Part shown: piece by piece, positions 53,283-61,525 of the stretch
How the letters are laid out: the number at the start of each line of letters is the position of its first letter
How positions within the stretch are numbered: the stretch's first letter is position 1
Translations under genes and position numbers: made by a program
Notes under the pieces: model-generated
The model's database searches: none
The model's input: only the letters and a program-made list of their open reading frames with translations
Told to the model about the DNA's origin: nothing
From: Streptomyces ureilyticus
GTDB taxonomy: Bacteria; Actinomycetota; Actinomycetes; Streptomycetales; Streptomycetaceae
DNA length: 64,000 nt
Reading direction: 5' to 3'
NCBI RefSeq assembly: GCF_011045025.1
Contig: NZ_JAAKZX010000003.1
Span: 1-64,000 of the forward strand

Positions 53283-54299
53283 GTGGCGGCCCTGAGCGAG
53301 AGCGAACACCGCCGCCATGCCGTCGCGGCAGAGGAGGACGTCGGCGCCCTGCGCCGTGCGGTGGCCCGCATGGCCGCCGGACAGCACGCGGTGCGCCCGG
53401 GCGTGGCCGAGCTGGTGGCCACCGAGCTGGGCACCAATCTGCTCCGGCACGCCCACCCAGGCGGGTACGTATTGGCTCGGAAGGCCGGCGACGGGATCGA
53501 GCTGCTGTCCGTCGACCATGGCCCGGGGATGACCGCCGCGGCGCTCGCCTCGTCGCCCGTCGCGCTGCCCTCGTCCCGCGGGGGCGGTCTGAAGGCGGGG
53601 CTGAGCGTGGTCAGGCGGAACGCCGCCGAGTTCGACTGGTACGCCACCCGCCGTGGCACCGTCGTCTACGCCCGGCTTGGCGCCCCTGCACCGGCCGGGC
53701 ACACAGGGTGGCTCTTCGGCGGGGTCAATGTGCCCCTCGGCGGCGACGGCGAGTCCGGGGACGCCTGGGCGGTCGCGCCCGGCTCACGGACAGCCGCGTT
53801 GGTCGTCGACGGACTGGGCCACGGTCCGGGAGCCGCCGCAGCGGCCCGGGCCGCGATCACCACGTTCGACGGCGCTGCCGTCACCGACCTCGACCGGCTC
53901 GTCCGGCACACCCACGAGGCGATGCGCGCCACCCGCGGCGGCGTCCTCGGCGCGAGCCTGATCGATCCCGGGCGGGGCGAACTCGCCTACGCGGCGGTCG
54001 GCAACATCACCGGACGGGTCCTCACCCGCGGCCGGTCCGTCCACCTTCTGGACCGCCCCGGCACCCTCGGCACCCAACTGACCCTTCCCGCCGTCCGCCT
54101 TCAGCACGGCCCGTGGGAGCCAGGATCGAACCTCATCCTGGTCTCCGACGGCATCCGCTCCGCCTGGAGCCTGGAGGACCACCCGGGCCTGCTGGACCAC
54201 CATCCGGCGATCATCGCCGCCGTGCTCCACCGCGAGTACGGCCGGGCCACCGACGACGCCACCGTGCTCGTGGTCCGCCAAGTCACCGCCATGGCATGA
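53283..54299 (+). CDS. RsbX/SpoIIE-like phosphatase with N-terminal HATPase
   Basis: A 338-residue fusion. Residues 1-135 are an RsbT-like GHKL ATPase (ELGTNLLRHAHPGG, VDHGPGM), and residues 145-338 are a PP2C/SpoIIE phosphatase with the metal aspartates VDGLGHGPGA, LVSDGIRSA and DDATVLVV. In other actinobacteria and proteobacteria this pair resets the stressosome by removing phosphates from RsbR/RsbS or acts on a downstream STAS protein. GTG 53283 lies 13 bp after rsbT. It is the likely RsbX equivalent. Confidence 0.9.
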   Translation: MAALSESEHRRHAVAAEEDVGALRRAVARMAAGQHAVRPGVAELVATELGTNLLRHAHPGGYVLARKAGDGIELLSVDHGPGMTAAALASSPVALPSSRGGGLKAGLSVVRRNAAEFDWYATRRGTVVYARLGAPAPAGHTGWLFGGVNVPLGGDGESGDAWAVAPGSRTAALVVDGLGHGPGAAAAARAAITTFDGAAVTDLDRLVRHTHEAMRATRGGVLGASLIDPGRGELAYAAVGNITGRVLTRGRSVHLLDRPGTLGTQLTLPAVRLQHGPWEPGSNLILVSDGIRSAWSLEDHPGLLDHHPAIIAAVLHREYGRATDDATVLVVRQVTAMA

Positions 54300-54337
54300 T
54301 GAACCGGTTCTCTTCACCACCCGAAGGGCGGTCAGAC

Positions 54338-55516
54338 ATGGGGGACGTATCTGGCCTCCGGACCGCCGACGGCACGGACGACGCGGCCGCCCAGCAGGCC
54401 GAACTGGCGCGCCGCGCGCAGCTGGTGGACGAGCTGAGCCAGGAGCTGGACGACACCAATCGCGGCCTGATAGCCCTGCACACCGAGCTGGAGGCCGCCC
54501 GTCGCGCCGAAGCCAGGCTCGCAGCCATCGTGGCCTCCTCCGACGACGCCATGATCTCGGTCGACCCCAGCCACCTCATTCAGACCTGGAACCCCGGCGC
54601 CCAGCGGCTGTTCGGCCACACCGAGCAGCACATCGTCGGCCAGACCATCGACACGCTCATGCCCGACGCGGCCTTCCACGTCTTCCAGGCAGTGGTGGAG
54701 CAGATCCGTTCCGAAGGGCATGCCGACTCCTACCAGAGCCGTTGGCGCCGTACCGACGGCACGGGCCTCGACGTGGCGGTCACCGTCTCGCCGATGCGTG
54801 ACGCGGAAGGGGTCCTGATCGGCTTCTCGACGGTGGCCCGGGACATCACCCACCAGCTGGTCGCCCAGGCCGAGTTGGCCGCCGCCCGCGCCGACCGCGA
54901 GGTGATGGCCGAGCGCGACCGTATCGCCGGCGACCTGCACGACATGGTGATCCAGAGGGTCTTCGGTGCCGGCCTCGCGTTGCAGAGCATCACCGCCCGC
55001 ATCACCCGCCCCGACGCCGCAACGCGGATCCACACGGTCATCGGCGAACTCGACGCCACCATCCGGGAGTTGCGGGGCACCATCTTCAACCTCAACCAGC
55101 CCACCCAGAAGGCGGCCAGCCTCCGCTCCCAGGTCCTCGACGAGACCTCCACCGCACAGAACCGGCTCGGCTTCGCCCCCTCGGTGGAGTTCGACGGCCC
55201 CGTCGACGCCGCCCTGCCCGACGAAACCGCCGCGCACCTGCTCGCTGTGCTGCGTGAGGCCCTGTCCAACGTGGCCCGCCATGCTCACGCCACCGCCGCC
55301 TGGGTCGCCGTCCACGCCGGAGACGAACTGCTCCTGGACGTTACCGACAACGGCCGCGGTCTGGGCCGGCCCACCCGAAGCAGTGGCCTGACCAACCTGC
55401 GCCGCCGCGCGGAGAAGCTCGGCGGCACGTTCGAGGTCGCCGACCGCCCCGAAGGCGGTACCCGCCTGCGCTGGCGCATCCCTCTCACCACTGAGGACGC
55501 GGCCCGCACCCGCTGA
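54338..55516 (+). CDS. PAS-domain histidine kinase (DevS-like HisKA_3)
   Basis: The 392-residue soluble kinase has an N-terminal coiled coil, one PAS domain (residues 60-180, IVASSDDAMISVDPSHLIQTW), a HisKA_3 dimerisation region with H-box MAERDRIAGDLHDMVIQRVF, and an ATPase domain (REALSNVARHAHA, VTDNGRGLGRP). The H-box and the repeated ATIRELRGTIFNL are those of DevS/DosT-type kinases that detect hypoxia or NO through haem. Here the sensor is PAS, not GAF. No response regulator is in the window. ATG 54338 has AAGGG upstream; ATG 54296 overlaps the phosphatase stop. Confidence 0.88.
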   Translation: MGDVSGLRTADGTDDAAAQQAELARRAQLVDELSQELDDTNRGLIALHTELEAARRAEARLAAIVASSDDAMISVDPSHLIQTWNPGAQRLFGHTEQHIVGQTIDTLMPDAAFHVFQAVVEQIRSEGHADSYQSRWRRTDGTGLDVAVTVSPMRDAEGVLIGFSTVARDITHQLVAQAELAAARADREVMAERDRIAGDLHDMVIQRVFGAGLALQSITARITRPDAATRIHTVIGELDATIRELRGTIFNLNQPTQKAASLRSQVLDETSTAQNRLGFAPSVEFDGPVDAALPDETAAHLLAVLREALSNVARHAHATAAWVAVHAGDELLLDVTDNGRGLGRPTRSSGLTNLRRRAEKLGGTFEVADRPEGGTRLRWRIPLTTEDAARTR

Positions 55517-55861
55517 CCCTGGCGGCAGCGGACGGCTCGAGGGCTGGATGATCGTGCTGCTGAAGGTCAGCCGACCGAAGATCCGCTGGGCGGTGTTCCG
55601 TTGCTTGGCCGACGCATCCAGAGCCGCCTGCGGCATGGCGTCGACTCCCGCCCTCGGTTACCAAGCCACTCTGCGGGCACGGTGAGGCGGCGTGGCAGGC
55701 GACAGTTGCCACGACCGACCCTGGCACCGGCTCCCGCACCTGCGCGACGAGTTGCCGCCGCGTCGGCTACCCCGACCGTCCGGCGGAGGCGCTCGAGGCG
55801 CTCACATGCGGCGTTAAGGGCCCGACGCCACCCGAATACGTCGGTCGATCGCCCCACGCGG
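55517..55861. other. 345-bp gap without recognisable gene
   Basis: Between the kinase and the oleate hydratase gene I find only short, weakly supported ORFs on both strands, with no ribosome site or family match. A hairpin-like CGACCGTCCGGCGGAGG tract near 55,780 could end transcription from the left, but it is not strong. The sequence may be decayed island DNA. Confidence 0.5.
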
Positions 55862-57433
55862 TTACCGGCGGTGCATGGTTTCCAGCGCGGCGGCCAGGAC
55901 GTGGGGGTCGTGGTGGCCCTTGTAGACCGCCGGCGGGTGCTTGTCGAGGTCGAGGAGTTGGGCCACGGCTGTCCAGGCGGTGCGTACGGAGTACTCGACG
56001 GTGAAGACGACGTCGTCCGGCACGTCCGCGAACTGGCCGATGAAGGCGAGGTTGACCGATCCCTCGGGTACGACCTTGGGCCGGTCGTCGCGGCGGCGGG
56101 ACAGGAACTGGCTGGTGACGTACGGCATCAGGCAGGGCACGACGGTGGAGGTCTGCAGGACCCGGGCTGCTGTCGGCTCGTCGAACGGCAGGTGGTGCAG
56201 GACCTCTTCGAGGATCTCCCGGCCGGAGCACATCGTCATCGGCTTGGGGGTGTGGTTGCCGGCTCGGCCGGGGTGCAGGCCGTAGCCCCACCAGACGGAG
56301 ACGCCCTCGGGCTGATCGCGGTAGACGGGCTGGCGGTTGGCGACGAGGGTGAGCAGCCAGTTGGAGTCGGTGAAGGTCATCAGGCCGCCCCGGCCGGTCT
56401 CGCGGCCGCTGAACTTCTCCAGGGCGTCGAGGAAGGCCGGGTCCTTGGCGCTGACGGTGAACGACTCGAAGCGGGACTCCTTGACGTGCTTGTCGAAGGC
56501 GTCCGGGTTACCGAAGTCGTCACGTCCCCTGGCCAGGCGGTGCCAAAGCAGCCAGGCGTCCGAGCGGTGGGGAGCCGGCGGGGGCGCGGCGGTGTGCGAG
56601 CCGAGGCTGGAGGCGTCCGTCATGGAGCCGTTGGTGACCAGGATCAGGTCCTCGGGTGACACGGCGATCTTCTCGTCGTGGCCGGACCGGGAGAGGTAGA
56701 TGGTGGTGACCGTGGTGCTCCGGCGTCCCGGCGCGAGCCCGAGGTCGGTGACGTGGCAGCCGGTGTGGACGGTGACGCCGCGTTCGCGCAGCCAGGCGGT
56801 CAGGGGCCGCACGATGGAGTCGTACTGGTTGTAGCGGGTGCGGTGGATGCCGGACAGGGAGGCGAACGCGGGGAGGAGGTGGATGAAGCGCCTGAGGTAG
56901 CGGCGGAACTCGATGGCGCTGTGCCAGGGCTGGAAGGCGAATGTGGTGCACCACAGGTACCAGAAGTTCGTGGTGAAGAAGTGCTCGCCGAAGCAGTCCG
57001 TGATGCGGCTGCCGTCCAGGTGTCCCTCGGGAGCGGCCAGGCAGCGCACCAGGTCCAGGCGGTCGTGTTCGGAGAAGCCCATCGAGCGCGTGTCGACGAT
57101 CTTCCCGTCGCCGTCGACGAGGCGTGCGATGTCGTCCCAGGCGAACTCCTCGTGCCCGGCCAGGATCTCCTGCGTCACCGACACCGACGGGTCGTCGAGG
57201 GTGGGGATGCCGGACAGCAGGTCGTACGTGCAGCGGTATTCGGCCTCGAACATCCGCCCGCCACGCATGGTGTAGCCGGTGTTCGCCGTGCCGCCCGCGT
57301 CCATGCTGCCGCCGATGTTCCGCTGCCCTTCGAAGAGGTGGATGTCCGAACCCTGGAAACCGCCGTCGCGGATCAGGAACGTGGCCGCGGACAGCGCCGC
57401 GATGCCGCTGCCCACCAGATACGCCTTCGCCAT
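55862..57433 (-). CDS. Oleate hydratase family protein
   Basis: A 523-residue FAD-dependent oleate hydratase. The N-terminal FAD motif is AYLVGSGIAALSAATFLIRDG, followed by IHLFEGQRNIGGSMDAGG. Later come GGRMFEAEYRCTYDLL and the C-terminal FAD/oxygen-independent block SVNLAFIGQFADVPDDVVFTVEYSVRTAW. The enzyme adds water to the cis-9 double bond of unsaturated fatty acids to make 10-hydroxystearate, a membrane-stress or detoxification role. ATG 57433 has GAGGAG eight bases upstream; GTG 57436 is possible. Two tandem palindromes 100-130 bp upstream may be its operator. Confidence 0.93.
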   Translation of the reverse strand: MAKAYLVGSGIAALSAATFLIRDGGFQGSDIHLFEGQRNIGGSMDAGGTANTGYTMRGGRMFEAEYRCTYDLLSGIPTLDDPSVSVTQEILAGHEEFAWDDIARLVDGDGKIVDTRSMGFSEHDRLDLVRCLAAPEGHLDGSRITDCFGEHFFTTNFWYLWCTTFAFQPWHSAIEFRRYLRRFIHLLPAFASLSGIHRTRYNQYDSIVRPLTAWLRERGVTVHTGCHVTDLGLAPGRRSTTVTTIYLSRSGHDEKIAVSPEDLILVTNGSMTDASSLGSHTAAPPPAPHRSDAWLLWHRLARGRDDFGNPDAFDKHVKESRFESFTVSAKDPAFLDALEKFSGRETGRGGLMTFTDSNWLLTLVANRQPVYRDQPEGVSVWWGYGLHPGRAGNHTPKPMTMCSGREILEEVLHHLPFDEPTAARVLQTSTVVPCLMPYVTSQFLSRRRDDRPKVVPEGSVNLAFIGQFADVPDDVVFTVEYSVRTAWTAVAQLLDLDKHPPAVYKGHHDPHVLAAALETMHRR

Positions 57434-57531
57434 CACACAGCTCCTCGTCCTCGCCCGTCGATCGGACTCACGTCACCCACGGTTTCCTACGCCGCGACCG
57501 CCGTCACTGGGCCGATGGTCACCGCTTTACG

Positions 57532-57564
57532 GTCCGACCGGACTTGACCACGGTCCGCCCGGAC
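57532..57564. promoter_or_regulatory. Paired GTCCG-N2-CGGAC palindromes upstream of oleate hydratase
   Basis: GTCCGACCGGAC (57532-57543) and GTCCGCCCGGAC (57553-57564) are two 12-bp inverted repeats whose centres are 21 bp apart, two turns of the helix. They lie about 100-130 bp before the oleate hydratase start on the minus strand. A dimeric repressor or activator binding cooperatively would give this layout. No regulator gene is adjacent. Confidence 0.5.
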
Positions 57565-57643
57565 TCAGAGACAGCCGCTCGCCATACACACGCTCAGACG
57601 AGGACGGCACAGCGGCCCGGGCAGTGGACCGCCGGCCCTGGTA

Positions 57644-58034
57644 TCAGCCCGCGTGGGCGGGGACATCGCCGGTTCCGGGCGTACGGGCCAGGGGCGCGCC
57701 CATACTGGGGTGCAGCTCGAAGACACCTGCCAGGCCCACGGCGCGAAGGATCCGCCGGAAGCGGACGCTGTCGGTGACCAGCCGCAACCGGCCGTGCCGG
57801 GCCACGACTCGGTTCCGAGCCCGGCAAAGCCCCCAGACCGGCGCAGTCGATGAAGGCCATCGAGCGCAGGTCCAGCACCAGATCGGGGTGCGGGCCGGCG
57901 GTCAGAGCCTCCAGCCGGGCCGCGAGAGGTGGCGCAGTGAAGATGTCGATCTCGCCGCGCAGCTCCACGTAGGTTGCTTCACCGGTGGTGCGGTCTGTGT
58001 GGTGAGGCACGGACCTGGTGTCGATGTCGGACAT
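57644..58034 (-). pseudogene. Frameshifted STAS anti-sigma-factor antagonist
   Basis: The N-terminal half (MSDIDTRSVPHHTDRTTG then YVELRGEIDIFTAPPLAARL, DLRSMAFIDCAGLG) is a STAS domain of the RsbV/anti-anti-sigma type including the phospho-acceptor site region. The C-terminal half (LCRARNRVVARHGRLRLVTD) reads in another frame. Removing one G from the G5 run (C5 on the plus strand, 57831-57835) restores a continuous protein of about 129 residues. So it is a single-base frameshift, either a real pseudogene or a homopolymer sequencing error. The start ATG 58034 gives MSDIDTR. Confidence 0.75.
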
Positions 58035-58086
58035 GGTCTGAGACAACAGGGCGAGGCGAGACGAGGAAGGGCCGATCGACCCCGCG

Positions 58087-58130
58087 GCTGGACCGGCTGG
58101 ACCGGCTGGACCGGCCGGACCGGCTGGACC
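58087..58130. repeat. 9-bp tandem repeat (GCTGGACCG, five copies)
   Basis: Five consecutive copies of GCTGGACCG, one with GCC and the last partial, run from 58087 to 58130. They sit just upstream of the frameshifted STAS gene. Slippage would vary copy number. No open gene needs it, so it probably lies in non-coding DNA. Confidence 0.7.
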
Positions 58131-58261
58131 TGCCGGGCAACAACCCTGAACCCGCACGTGGGCTCAAGGAACAGTCGCTGTGACCTGTGGGTGCGTATCG
58201 GGTCGCTTGCCGTCCGCCGCCGGATCCCGGTGGGACTGGGGCTGTTTTCCGGCACGGCCAG

Positions 58262-58274
58262 GACCGATGGTCCC
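58262..58274. promoter_or_regulatory. GGACC-N3-GGTCC palindrome, DevR-like site
   Basis: GGACCGATGGTCC is a 13-bp inverted repeat 76 bp before the PPOX-family gene. Its half-sites resemble the GGGAC/GTCCC arms of DevR/OsdR boxes, but the spacer is 3, not 4, so the assignment is weak. Confidence 0.3.
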
Positions 58275-58349
58275 TCACCCCGCGCTGTCCTTCGGCCGAG
58301 GATGGTCTGAAACCGCACATCGCGGTACCCGGCGAAAGACGGACTGGCC

Positions 58350-58790
58350 ATGTACCCCAACGACGGATTCCGTGAACTCGACCCGCAGGAGTGCCTCCGT
58401 CTGCTGGCGAAGGCGCCGGTCGGCCGCATCGTGCACACACGACACGCCCTGCCCGCGGTGCTGCCCGTCAATTTCTGTCTCGATGGCGACGGCACGGTGC
58501 TGCTGCGCACCTCGGCCGCCTCGGAGCTGGCCCGCGCGGTAGACGGGGCGGTGGTCGCTTTCGAGGCGGACGAGGTCGACGCGGCGAGGAACGCCGGCTG
58601 GAGCGTCGTCGTCACCGGCCGGGCCACGGTCGTGACCGACCCCGGCGAGCAGAAACGGCTGGCCCGGGTTGGCCCGATCTCCTGGGTGCCCTCACCCGAA
58701 GAGGTCTTCGTCCGCATCCGTCCGGAGCTGGTGACCGGGCGCGAGCTCGTCGGTGGCCACACGCTGTACGGGGTGGACCTAACGCCGTGA
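58350..58790 (+). CDS. Pyridoxamine 5-prime-phosphate oxidase-fold flavoprotein
   Basis: The 146-residue protein has a split-barrel FMN/F420-binding fold: VGRIVHTRHALPAVLPVNFCLDGDG, VDGAVVAFEADEVDAARNAGWS, and WVPSPEEVFVRIRPELVTGREL. It belongs to the PPOX-like family that binds flavin or F420 and reduces quinones or haem, often found with universal stress proteins in dormancy regulons. The exact cofactor cannot be told. ATG 58350. A DevR-like palindrome lies upstream. Confidence 0.85.
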   Translation: MYPNDGFRELDPQECLRLLAKAPVGRIVHTRHALPAVLPVNFCLDGDGTVLLRTSAASELARAVDGAVVAFEADEVDAARNAGWSVVVTGRATVVTDPGEQKRLARVGPISWVPSPEEVFVRIRPELVTGRELVGGHTLYGVDLTP

Positions 58791-58864
58791 GTCGGACCTG
58801 AGCGCGAACGGCCCGGTCCGAAACGTCGCCTGAACGGCCCTGATGGGTACACGACGCACAACCA

Positions 58865-59066
58865 ATGGTCAGCATCTTGGTCTTGAAGCGGAGGTGGATG
58901 GTGGCCTTGCTGACCCCGGCGGCCTGGGCCACTGGCCCAGGGACATCCGGGTGTAGCCCTGCTCAGCGAGCAGGGTGAGCGCCGCGGCCACGATCGTGGC
59001 CTCCTTACTGCGGCAACGCGTCCGTCCTCCGGTGCCGGGGCAGCCTTCCGGGTGGCTCTTCGGCAT
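58865..59066 (-). pseudogene. TetR-family regulator remnant
   Basis: A short minus-strand stretch begins MPKSHPEGCPGTGG and encodes the start of a TetR domain (KEATIVAAALTLLAEQGYTR). The second half of the helix-turn-helix (VAQAAGVSKATIHLRFKTK) is in another frame, so a base is missing near 58,932. After the DNA-binding domain no ligand domain remains. It is a broken gene. It is divergent from the lactate dehydrogenase chimera and may once have regulated it. Confidence 0.7.
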
Positions 59067-59098
59067 GCTGCCAGCAAGTCCCTGTGGGAGGAGAGCAC

Positions 59099-59991
59099 AT
59101 GGAGATCGTCGCGTATGGCGTCCTCGCGGACGAACAGCCGCTGCTGCGGGATGCGTTCGACCGGGAGTTCGGCGCCGCGCATGAACTGCGCTGTCTGGGG
59201 CTGTTCTTGAACCGGGACACCGCCCCCATCGCCGCGGGGCATGAGGTGGTGCTCAGCGGCGTCAACGACACCCTGGACGCGGACGTGCTGCGCGCGCTGG
59301 CCAAGGGCGGCACGAGAATGATCGCCCAGCGGGCCACCGGCTACAACAACATCGACCTGACGGCCGCCGAGGAGTTGGGGCTGACGGTGGCGCGGGTGTC
59401 GTTCTACTCGCCGTACTCGGTGGCCGAGTTCGCCTGGGCGCTTGCGCTCGCCGTCGACCGGCGGGTCGTGCGGGCCGCGCACCGCACCCGCGAGTTCGAC
59501 TTCCGGCTCGACGGGCTGATCGGCCGCGACCTGCACGGGCGGACCGCGGGGGTGGTGGGCACCGGGAAGATCGGGACCGCGTTCGCGCGGATCGCGCACG
59601 GCTTCGGCGTCCCCGAGTACGCCTTCGGTCCGCGCCGCCGCGACGGCAAGGCTCCGCAACGGGACTTCGCCGGGCGCCGACCAGTGGCCGACCGCGGCGC
59701 CACCACCTTCGAGCACACCCCGCACCTGGCGCTGCTCAGCACCCCCGGCGACACCCCGCCGACTGGCTGCGCGCCGGCCAGGCGCTGGAACGCGTCCTGC
59801 TGGAGGCCACCCTGGCCGACCTGGCCACGTCACTGACCTCCCATCCGCTGGAGACCTCCGACCTGTGGCCGCTGGTCCGAGACCCGGTGGCGGGCAAGGG
59901 CCACGTGCAAATGGTGCTGCGCCTCGGATACGGCCCACGGGGCCCCGCCACGCCCCGCCGCCCCGTCCGGGATGTCCTCGAGGCCGGGTAA
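59099..59991 (+). pseudogene. Chimera: 2-hydroxyacid dehydrogenase N-part joined to Acg-type nitroreductase C-part
   Basis: Residues 1-175 (MEIVAYGVLADEQPLLRDAF, ATGYNNIDLTAAEELGLTVA, VVGTGKIGTAFARIAHGFG) are the start of a D-2-hydroxyacid dehydrogenase like LdhA, with the NAD-binding GxGxxG. The sequence then changes into the C-terminal third of an Acg/Rv2032-type nitroreductase (FAGRRPVADRGATTFEHTP, then in the next frame ADWLRAGQALERVLLEATL and GHVQMVLRLGYGPRGPATPR). One base is missing near 59,752-59,757 (a C run). This looks like a deletion that fused two dormancy-type genes, later frameshifted. The fragment is probably not functional. Confidence 0.75.
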
Positions 59992-60022
59992 TCCGGGCTT
60001 GCGGTTGCCACGTATCCCGGCG

Positions 60023-60280
60023 TCAGTCCTGACGTCCTGCTCGGGGTGCGTGCCGCCCGTCGGCCAGGGAGCACATCCTCGCCTGGTACGTGGCCGGGTC
60101 GATCCGGCCGTGCAACCGCTGTCCCACGAGTCGCCGCTCGGCGGCCTCGAGTGCGGTGCGGCGGTCTCGGAGCCGGCGCCGCGGCGGCCGCCGGTTCTCG
60201 GCCGGTGTCAGCAGGCGGGCCGTGTCGTACAACGCGCCGGCAAGAATCAGCAGACAGAGCAAAGCGGCTACGGCAACCAT
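60023..60280 (-). CDS. Small membrane protein with SHOCT-like C-terminus
   Basis: An 85-residue protein with one N-terminal transmembrane helix (MVAVAALLCLLILAGALYD), an Arg-rich middle (ENRRPPRRRLRDRRTALE), and a SHOCT-like short C-terminal module (LVGQRLHGRIDPATYQARM). I do not know its function; similar proteins accompany stress regulon genes in Streptomyces. ATG 60280 sits in a region with CCTCGTAGGG, not a strong ribosome site. The sequence from 60,281 to 60,535 has no gene that I can support. Confidence 0.65.
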   Translation of the reverse strand: MVAVAALLCLLILAGALYDTARLLTPAENRRPPRRRLRDRRTALEAAERRLVGQRLHGRIDPATYQARMCSLADGRHAPRAGRQD

Positions 60281-60535
60281 GGCATCGGCCCTACGAGGAG
60301 CGGCTCCATCCGGTACGGGCGGTCGGTGTCAGCCTGTCTCCGGACAGTCTTCCGGTACAGGGCCCACTCGGGTCACGGCACGGGCCGACCGTCCCTTTCG
60401 CCTCTTGGCCGGGTCAGGGTGCGCAGGTGGGGACGGGCTGCGCTGCCGGATCGGAGCGGACCGGGGAGGCGAAACGCCCGGGGCCTGTAGGGCCCCGTGC
60501 GTGGTGACGGCTCGTCCGATCACCCGGTTCCTCGG

Positions 60536-61498
60536 TCAGTGGTGCGGGACGACCGCGACCGGCGCCGTGGTGTGATGCAGTACGGCGTGGGTGACGGGCC
60601 CGATGCGGGGGCCGAGCGGGGTGCGGCGGATGCGTCGGCCGACGACGACCAGGGACGCGTCGGCCGCGGCGTCCACCAGGTGGCCGCCGGCATTCCCGAC
60701 TGCGGCCTGTTCGACGACCTCCACGCCGGGGAACTTCTCGCGCCACGGCGCTAGGACCGCCTCGACGGCGCTCTCCTCCTGGCGGGCCAGTTCGCCGCCC
60801 AGCGCCGGATCAGTGGCGAGCCCGTAGGCAAAGTAGGGCGGCAGGCTCGCGCCGTGCACCACGCGCAGCCTCGCCGCGCGGCGGGCCGCGGCCTCGAACG
60901 CGAACGCGATGACCGCGTCGTCGGGGTGCTCGTGATCGAGCCCCAGCACGACGTCCCGGAAGGGCGTGGCGGCCGAGGGGCGGCCGTCGGCGTCCGGCTG
61001 GTGCTCGTCCTCGGCGCGTGCCCCGGAGCGTACGAGGACGGCAGGCCGCTCGGTCTGCGCAACGAGGCCGAGCCCCACCGAGCCGACCAGGAATCCGGTG
61101 ACGCCGCTCAGCCCCCGGGAGCCGATGACCAGCGGGTCGGCGTCGCCGGCCGCCGCCAGCAGCGCGGTCACGGGCGGCTGCGGGACCTGCTTCGATGTGA
61201 TCTCCAGACCCGGGTGCCGGTCGTGCAGCCGCTCGGTCGCCTCGCGCAGGACGCTCCCCCTGGGGGCACCCCCGGCCGAAGGCTGGGGGACTTCGGCCGG
61301 GGGGACCCCCATCTCGCTTCGCTCGCCCCAGTGCCGGTGCGCCGCGTCGTCGGGTACCGGCTGGGCATACGGCTGCCAGTCCCAGGCGTGCACCAAGTGC
61401 AGGGCGAGGCCCCGCAGTTCCGCTTCGCGCGCGGCCCACTCCGCTGCGGCCAGGCTTTCGGGCGAGCCGTCCAGTCCGACGGTCACGGTACGGGGCAT
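60536..61498 (-). CDS. Universal stress protein (tandem UspA domains)
   Basis: The 320-residue cytoplasmic protein contains two UspA domains, residues 1-160 (MPRTVTVGLDGSPESLAAAE, ADPLVIGSRGLSGVTGFLVGSV) and 175-320 (FRDVVLGLDHEHPDDAVIAF, SLVVVGRRIRRTPLGPRIGP). ATP-binding Gly-x2-Gly-x9-Gly-(S/T) elements are visible in the first half. Such proteins are induced by hypoxia or stationary phase. A 25-residue in-frame insert (residues 56-80, GERSEMGVPPAEVPQPSAGG...) is encoded by a palindromic repeat. ATG 61498 follows GGGAGG. DevR-like palindromes lie upstream. Confidence 0.9.
   Translation of the reverse strand: MPRTVTVGLDGSPESLAAAEWAAREAELRGLALHLVHAWDWQPYAQPVPDDAAHRHWGERSEMGVPPAEVPQPSAGGAPRGSVLREATERLHDRHPGLEITSKQVPQPPVTALLAAAGDADPLVIGSRGLSGVTGFLVGSVGLGLVAQTERPAVLVRSGARAEDEHQPDADGRPSAATPFRDVVLGLDHEHPDDAVIAFAFEAAARRAARLRVVHGASLPPYFAYGLATDPALGGELARQEESAVEAVLAPWREKFPGVEVVEQAAVGNAGGHLVDAAADASLVVVGRRIRRTPLGPRIGPVTHAVLHHTTAPVAVVPHH
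61257..61331. repeat. Palindromic element inserted in frame in the universal stress protein gene
   Basis: The 75-bp stretch CCCTGGGGGCACCCCCGGCC ... ATCTCGCTTCGCTCGCCCC has the GGGGGCACC arm and CGCTTCGCTCGCC end typical of the Streptomyces repeat family, and is read as 25 codons without breaking the frame. The related element in the GlxA-type gene shares CTGGGGGCACC. Relatives of the protein lack these residues as I remember the family. Confidence 0.6.
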
Positions 61499-61525
61499 GG
61501 CGAGGACCTCCCTGGGGTGGACGGG

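Noticed and set aside
58925..58939. 15-bp perfect palindrome TGGGCCACTGGCCCA
   Set aside because: It falls inside the tetR remnant at its frameshift and is explained by codons for Leu-Gly-Gln-Val-Ala-Gln with one missing base.
60481..60495. GGGCC-N5-GGCCC palindrome
   Set aside because: The spacer is five, no gene start is near in the right orientation, and such GC palindromes arise by chance here.
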